33,206 nt of DNA from an uncultured Pirellulaceae bacterium (GTDB lineage: Bacteria > Planctomycetota > Planctomycetia > Pirellulales > Pirellulaceae). Below the pieces are notes generated by a model. That model saw nothing but the letters and a program-made list of their open reading frames with translations. It ran no database searches and was not told where the DNA came from. The position numbers and the translations under genes are program-made. Below are positions 28,298-33,206 of the stretch, piece after piece; the stretch's first letter is position 1, and the number at the start of each line of letters is the position of its first letter. Where the stretch lies: the NCBI GenBank assembly GCA_938003615.1, contig CALKXO010000300.1, forward strand, positions 1 through 33,206. The letters run 5' to 3'.

Positions 28298-29236
28298 ATG
28301 ACGGAGATTGGCTGCTTGGCCAGTGATTTCATCAGGGACGATGTTATGGGTAAACGCATTCCGCTCTCCAACGGCCGCCGTTTGATCGACGATGTGATTC
28401 ACATCTCCAACAAGATGCCAATGGCCGCGTTTTCCGCCGATTGGGATGTCGCTCAGATCTCGAAACTGCGCCGTATGACGCGGCCCAAGATTTCTTGGAA
28501 CGTTCTGATGATGAAGGCGCACGCGATCGTGTGCCAGCAACGACCGGAACTCAGACAATGCTACGTTCGGTTCCCGTGGGCTCACTTGTACCAGCACCAC
28601 CAAAACGTCTGCATGATGACCATCGGACGTGAGCACCAAGGCGAGGAGCGTTTGTTCTTTGCTCGTTTTAACGAACCTGACAATCAGACCTTGGTCGAAC
28701 TTCAGGAGCAGTACGACAAATATCGAAAAGACCCGATCGAGGACATCAAACAGTTCCGGCACCAGATTAATTTTGCAAGGTGTCCGCAATTCGTTCGCCG
28801 GTTTGGTTGGTGGGTGCTGTTCAACATGTGGCCCCAAAAACGCGCCAGTCATATGGGAACCTTTGGGATGAGCATCTCGGGGTACAAGGGTGCTAGAGCC
28901 AACGGGCATTTAGGCTTTAACGCCACGATTCTTGGAACCGATCCGACACCCAAGAAAGGAATGGCGCACATGGTGCTGACTTTTGATCACAATATTCTCG
29001 ACGGTGCTCCGGCCATTGAAGTGTTCATGGAAAGCCGCCGTATGTTGGTAACCGCCGTCGCCAAAGAACTGGCTAACATGGCGGGCGTCAACCAAAACAC
29101 ACTTGAGCCACTCTCTCCAGAAGAGATCGAGAAGATCAAAATCAACTTCGAAGCGCAAAAGCAGCAACGTGAGGCCGAGAAAAAGCTTAGCCGCAAGGAG
29201 AAACGCGCGTTGACCGAGGCCCGCAACGCGGCATGA
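28298..29236 (+). CDS. 2-oxoacid dehydrogenase E2-type acyltransferase catalytic domain, without a lipoyl domain
   Basis: The ORF track opens at 28238; ATG 28298 or ATG 28346 is likelier. ISNKMPMAAFSADWDVAQI and LTFDHNILDGAPAIEVF match the E2/CAT HxxxDG active-site pattern. No lipoyl or E3-binding segment in the ORF. Confidence 0.72.
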   Translation: MTEIGCLASDFIRDDVMGKRIPLSNGRRLIDDVIHISNKMPMAAFSADWDVAQISKLRRMTRPKISWNVLMMKAHAIVCQQRPELRQCYVRFPWAHLYQHHQNVCMMTIGREHQGEERLFFARFNEPDNQTLVELQEQYDKYRKDPIEDIKQFRHQINFARCPQFVRRFGWWVLFNMWPQKRASHMGTFGMSISGYKGARANGHLGFNATILGTDPTPKKGMAHMVLTFDHNILDGAPAIEVFMESRRMLVTAVAKELANMAGVNQNTLEPLSPEEIEKIKINFEAQKQQREAEKKLSRKEKRALTEARNAA

Positions 29237-29306
29237 CCTCCCAAATTTGTCGCTTCTCCAACCTCGCCGCTTCTCCAACCTTCGCCCCCGCCCAAACGCG
29301 CGTTGG

Positions 29307-32018
29307 CTAACTGCAAAACTGTCGAATACATTCGTAAAGTTGCTCGGGTGTCTGCGCCGAACGCAAGTCCGCGAGGCATTGGTCGTTGAGCGCCATCCGG
29401 GAAAGTTGCGATAGGATTTCCAGATGGACCTGCCGATCGGCAGGAGGTCCCATCGTGAAGAAACAAATATCGACCTTGGCTCCGTTGGGGGCACCAAAAT
29501 TGACTTCATTTGCAAGCGTGTAAACGGCTATTGTCGAACTGCCCGTTGGAGCGCGAGACAACGTCGCGTGCGGCATCGCGATGCCATTGCCGACCGAAGT
29601 AACTTGCATCTGTTCACGCTCCCATAAGGCCGTACTAATGATCAGCGGGCTGATTCTATCATCAAACTCTCCCGCCATTTCCTCGGTCGCGAGTCGGAAC
29701 AGCTCTTCTTTCTTTTGAACCTTGACCTTGGTTTTAATGGAATCTACCGAGATGTACTTCATCAGGTCAAAGTCACTTTTGGAGTCGCGATGAACGACGT
29801 CGAACGCATCGTGAGTTTGTTCGCTGGGCGTCTTCAACCACAGCACGCTGCAAGCACTGTTGCGCGTCAGCAGATCTTTCTCGGTGCCGAAAAGCCGTGT
29901 CGAAAAAGTACGCGGTGGCGGAGCGCCCATCACCAGTAGGTCAAATCTTTCAGTCGCTTTTTCAATGGCAGACATTTCGCTGGCACCAGCGAGCTGGACC
30001 ATCTCGGTCTTGTTCACGCAGAGATCGCGCAGCTGATCAACATAGTCAACTTTCGCCTGGACGTTTATCGGCTCCTCGTTCTCATTCACGAAACAAATGA
30101 AACTCAAATCAGCGTTGTAGATGTCAGCCAGATGGTCAGCAGTCGTGACCACCAATGAGTCATGCGGTCCCGGTTCGGCAAACACCATGATCTTGCGGAT
30201 GTAGCGCACGCCAGCGTCCTTGAACACGGCAAGATTGCACGGAAGATGATCTTGAAGCCAGCCAAGTTGATTTTGGAAGGTGATTCCTTTGGTACGTCGC
30301 GACGCGGACTCCATCACCACCCACTCGCAGTGCAATCGATCCGCAACGTTGTGGATCGTCTTGACGACGTCGTGAGAAACCGTGGTGTTGTACTCTAAAT
30401 TCACGTCTTCTTCCTCGGCCATCACATGGATGCGGCGGCTGAGAGCAATCGAAAGATGATCCTCTTCAAGGACGTCAGACAAAAGCAGCTGCTCCGGAAC
30501 TTCGGTCACGTGCAGAACTTCAAGCTTACGATGGTGAGCAAGGGCGGCTCCCATTTCGACTAGCGTCTCGGGAGAACGTTCACTACCGAACAGCGGAACC
30601 ACAACGGCGGCTTCGCCGGGCAGTTCATCATCTAGATCGTGCGGCGCTTCGTCGTCGACTTCTTCTTTTCCTGCTCCAACGAGATCGGTACGTCGCCCCA
30701 TTCGCCCAACCACGCCCAAACGTGATGTTTGATGGCGACCATAAGCCAGATAGGACGCTCCGCCGATAAGACAAATGCCCGTGATTGCAATCAGACTCGT
30801 CAGTCCCATCGACCACAACAAGATGGCACCAGTCAGAATACCAATGATTTGAATAATCGGATAAAACGGAGCTCGAAATTTTGGTTGATACCAAGTCGCA
30901 GCACTCTCGCGTAACACGATGACCGTTCCGCAAATAAACATGAAGGCCACAATCATAAATGCGCTGGCCAGTTTCGCGATATTCTCAATCGGGAGAAACA
31001 AAATGCTGATCGCCATCGTCACAGCAGTTAGCAAAATACACCAGACAGGTGTTTTGAAGTTCTCGTTGATCTCATGGAGCTTTTCAGGCAATAGCTGATC
31101 GCGGCTCATCGCAAAAGGAAACCTTGAAGCCGCTAGTAAACCTGCTACGGACATCGAAGTCATCGTCAAGACGGCAAACACGGCTGCGATGTAGCCAACA
31201 ACCGGCCCGCCGAGAATCGTAGCCATGGTATAGATCGGATGTAAGTCGGGTTCGTAGCTTCCGTCAGTCTTATTGTAGCCGCTCAGCTCTGTGTGAGGCA
31301 CGTTGGCAACCAAGACGAACACCACAAAGACGTAGATGCACATCACAAGGATCCACGATATCAAAATGCCTAGCGGCAGATTGCGCTCGGGATTTTTGAC
31401 CTCTTCTGCGATGGCAGCGACTTTGGTGACACCCGCGTAGGAAACGTAAACGAACGCGGCAGCTGCGATGAAACCGGTGGTGCCTTTTTTAAATCCATCC
31501 TCGAAATTGCTCCACTCCACCGTCGAGACACCGTACAACGACATGATGATCAGCAACACCAGCACGACACCCACGATCACTTTTTGAAGCTTACCGATGA
31601 TACTCACGCCAACGATGTTCAGCCCAGTGATACAAACCAGTAAAGCGAGTGCCACTGGTTTCTCGGGCACCACCACCAGCACCGACAGGTAAGCCGAAAA
31701 ACCGATGAGTGCAAAAGCGCTTTTTAGCAACAGAGACAGCCAGAGCCCGATTCCTGATACGGTTCCCGCCAAGGGGCCAAAGGCTCTTTCGAGATAAACG
31801 TAAGTGCCACCAGAAGTTGGCATCGCGGTGGCCAGTTCGGATTTCGACAATGCCGCGGGCAAGACGCCCAGCCCGGCGGCTAGGTAGGCCAGCCAAACCG
31901 TGGGCCCTGTTTTAGCTGCCGCTAGACCGGGAAGTACAAAAATGCCGCTCCCCAGCATCGCACTGATGCTGATCGCGACTACGGCGCTAAGGCCGATGCT
32001 TCGTTCGAGTGATTTCAT
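29307..32018 (-). CDS. APC-superfamily amino-acid permease fused to tandem USP-like domains and a C-terminal PTS EIIA (Fru/Ntr-type) domain
   Basis: 903 aa. N-terminal permease (SISAMLGSGIFVLPGLAAAKTGPTVWLAYLAAGLG), USP-like regions in the middle (HCEWVVMESASRRTKG; FDLLVMGAPPP), C-terminal EIIA-like VTSVGNGIAMPHATL with candidate phosphoacceptor His. Confidence 0.85.
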   Translation of the reverse strand: MKSLERSIGLSAVVAISISAMLGSGIFVLPGLAAAKTGPTVWLAYLAAGLGVLPAALSKSELATAMPTSGGTYVYLERAFGPLAGTVSGIGLWLSLLLKSAFALIGFSAYLSVLVVVPEKPVALALLVCITGLNIVGVSIIGKLQKVIVGVVLVLLIIMSLYGVSTVEWSNFEDGFKKGTTGFIAAAAFVYVSYAGVTKVAAIAEEVKNPERNLPLGILISWILVMCIYVFVVFVLVANVPHTELSGYNKTDGSYEPDLHPIYTMATILGGPVVGYIAAVFAVLTMTSMSVAGLLAASRFPFAMSRDQLLPEKLHEINENFKTPVWCILLTAVTMAISILFLPIENIAKLASAFMIVAFMFICGTVIVLRESAATWYQPKFRAPFYPIIQIIGILTGAILLWSMGLTSLIAITGICLIGGASYLAYGRHQTSRLGVVGRMGRRTDLVGAGKEEVDDEAPHDLDDELPGEAAVVVPLFGSERSPETLVEMGAALAHHRKLEVLHVTEVPEQLLLSDVLEEDHLSIALSRRIHVMAEEEDVNLEYNTTVSHDVVKTIHNVADRLHCEWVVMESASRRTKGITFQNQLGWLQDHLPCNLAVFKDAGVRYIRKIMVFAEPGPHDSLVVTTADHLADIYNADLSFICFVNENEEPINVQAKVDYVDQLRDLCVNKTEMVQLAGASEMSAIEKATERFDLLVMGAPPPRTFSTRLFGTEKDLLTRNSACSVLWLKTPSEQTHDAFDVVHRDSKSDFDLMKYISVDSIKTKVKVQKKEELFRLATEEMAGEFDDRISPLIISTALWEREQMQVTSVGNGIAMPHATLSRAPTGSSTIAVYTLANEVNFGAPNGAKVDICFFTMGPPADRQVHLEILSQLSRMALNDQCLADLRSAQTPEQLYECIRQFCS

Positions 32019-32136
32019 GGTTCATCCATCCGATGTCAAATGCACCCTATATGATACTGCACAATAGGGGCTGCGATGCAGGGGGGGCTCAGAACGGACC
32101 CTGCGCACAGAACAGGTGTCGCTCGCAGATTGGCAA

Positions 32137-32889
32137 CTACGGGGTAAATTTGACCCGAAACGCGTAAGCCGCTTCACAAGGTTTAAGGTCGTCGGTTGCT
32201 ACGACGAGCGCTTCGTCAGTTCGTGGCCATTTAATCTGGCATGAACCGCTGATGAACTCCAACGACGCGATTGGCCGAGATTCGTAAGGGTTGCCTTATT
32301 CCACTCAAGCCCTTTGTTGTAGTAGTACGCCATGATTTTCTTGTGTACAGGTTCGAAACCGGTTTCATCAAGTCCAAAGTCAAACCAGAGAATGTACGGT
32401 TGATACTGATCGACGATGTCAGTTGTTCGATCCCACCAATGATCGAGGAATTCTTGAGTTGGATGATCTTCGGCCGGGACTGGCTTTCCGTACAAGTCCT
32501 CAAACGCTGCATCGTTGGTGTCAAAAGTTGGGTCCCACTTGGGATAGAACTCTCGGTTCCATGCGAAGTCAGATGATAACCCGACTTTCAGGTCCTTCGT
32601 TCGCGCTTCGTCGACCAGCAAACGCATCACGTCTTTCTTTGGCCCAACATCGACGACGTTCCACGGGTGTGTTTGGAGGCATACATCGCATAGCCGTCGT
32701 GCACCTCTGCAACAGGCACGATGTATTTAGCCCCGGATTCTACGAACAGCAAAACCACTCGGGGCACTTGTACCGACTGCGGATAGAATCCAAGTCAGCT
32801 TCGTAGCGAAACTCGTCTTGAGCGTGAACTGAGCCAGCCAAGAAGGCAAAACAAAATGCAATTATAGGCATTTGTTGTTTGAAAATCAT
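32137..32889 (-). pseudogene. Decayed alpha-L-fucosidase (GH29) gene
   Basis: Pieces in different frames: MIFKQQMPIIAFCFAFLAGSVHAQDEFRYEADLDSIRSRYKCPEWF then a stop (32740-32742); ESGAKYIVPVAEVHDGYAMYASKHTR in another frame; PWNVVDVGPKKDVMRLLVDEARTKDLKVGLSSDFAWNREFYPKW...YILWFDFGLDETGFEPVHKKIMAYYYNKGLEWNK in a third; a terminal KWPRTDEALVVATDDLKPCEAAYAFRVKFTP* resembles a GH29 C-terminus. Confidence 0.82.
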
Positions 32890-33206
32890 GGTTAGTCAAA
32901 GGTAAAGAATCTGAGTAGAAACCCAGCGGTTGGGCCAAGCTGAAATGACCAGTTGTGCGGAGTGAATTTCGCCAGAAATCCTTGGCCGTTCAAAAAGTCT
33001 GGCGAATCCCTCTACAGGTCAACTCACCTCTGGAATACCACTAGGCAAATGGCATCAACGTAAAACACAGGTCTATCGTTTTAACGAGTAGGCGTCCAAG
33101 CTGTGATCCCGTTGGCGCATAGCGTCCCGTACCGCCGGATCGCGTTCAGGCGGCTTTAAGCTCTTGGTGCTCTTGGTTTGGGATTACTTTGCTGAGAATA
33201 CCTTTG

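Noticed and set aside
28274-28909. 211-aa minus-strand ORF
   Set aside because: Shadow of the acyltransferase gene; no recognisable motifs.
32423-32806. 127-aa and 101-aa plus-strand ORFs at the right end
   Set aside because: Antisense to the GH29 pseudogene, whose minus-strand pieces match a known family.

Overview
The window looks like a chromosomal segment from a Rhodopirellula-like planctomycete (inferred from gene content and style; not tested by search). It is densely coding, and about 20 protein-coding genes can be supported. They include: a thioredoxin/trypsin-like protease fusion; an NfeD-type membrane protease; RdgB/HAM1; a VWA(GATase-like)-MoxR-DUF58-VWA (Bat-like) cluster; a sulfatase; a DUF6786-like protein; a TolC-family lipoprotein; an EEP phosphatase/nuclease; a DUF4254 protein; a eukaryote-type UMP-CMP/adenylate kinase with an unusual N-terminal module; a TlpA-like thioredoxin; a TPR protein; a large putative outer-membrane barrel protein; acetyl-CoA synthetase followed by a small zinc-ribbon protein and a lipoyl-less E2-type acyltransferase; and an APC permease-USP-PTS EIIA fusion. 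At the right end there is a decayed GH29 alpha-L-fucosidase pseudogene, rebuilt from pieces in several frames. One clear intrinsic terminator and several short intergenic repeats or inverted repeats are present. I noticed no CRISPR array, rRNA, tRNA or transposase. I cannot demonstrate a wholly new system. The best leads are the kinase with its protist-like N-terminal module, the multidomain fusions, the acs/zinc-ribbon/acyltransferase trio, and the repeat arrays near promoters.
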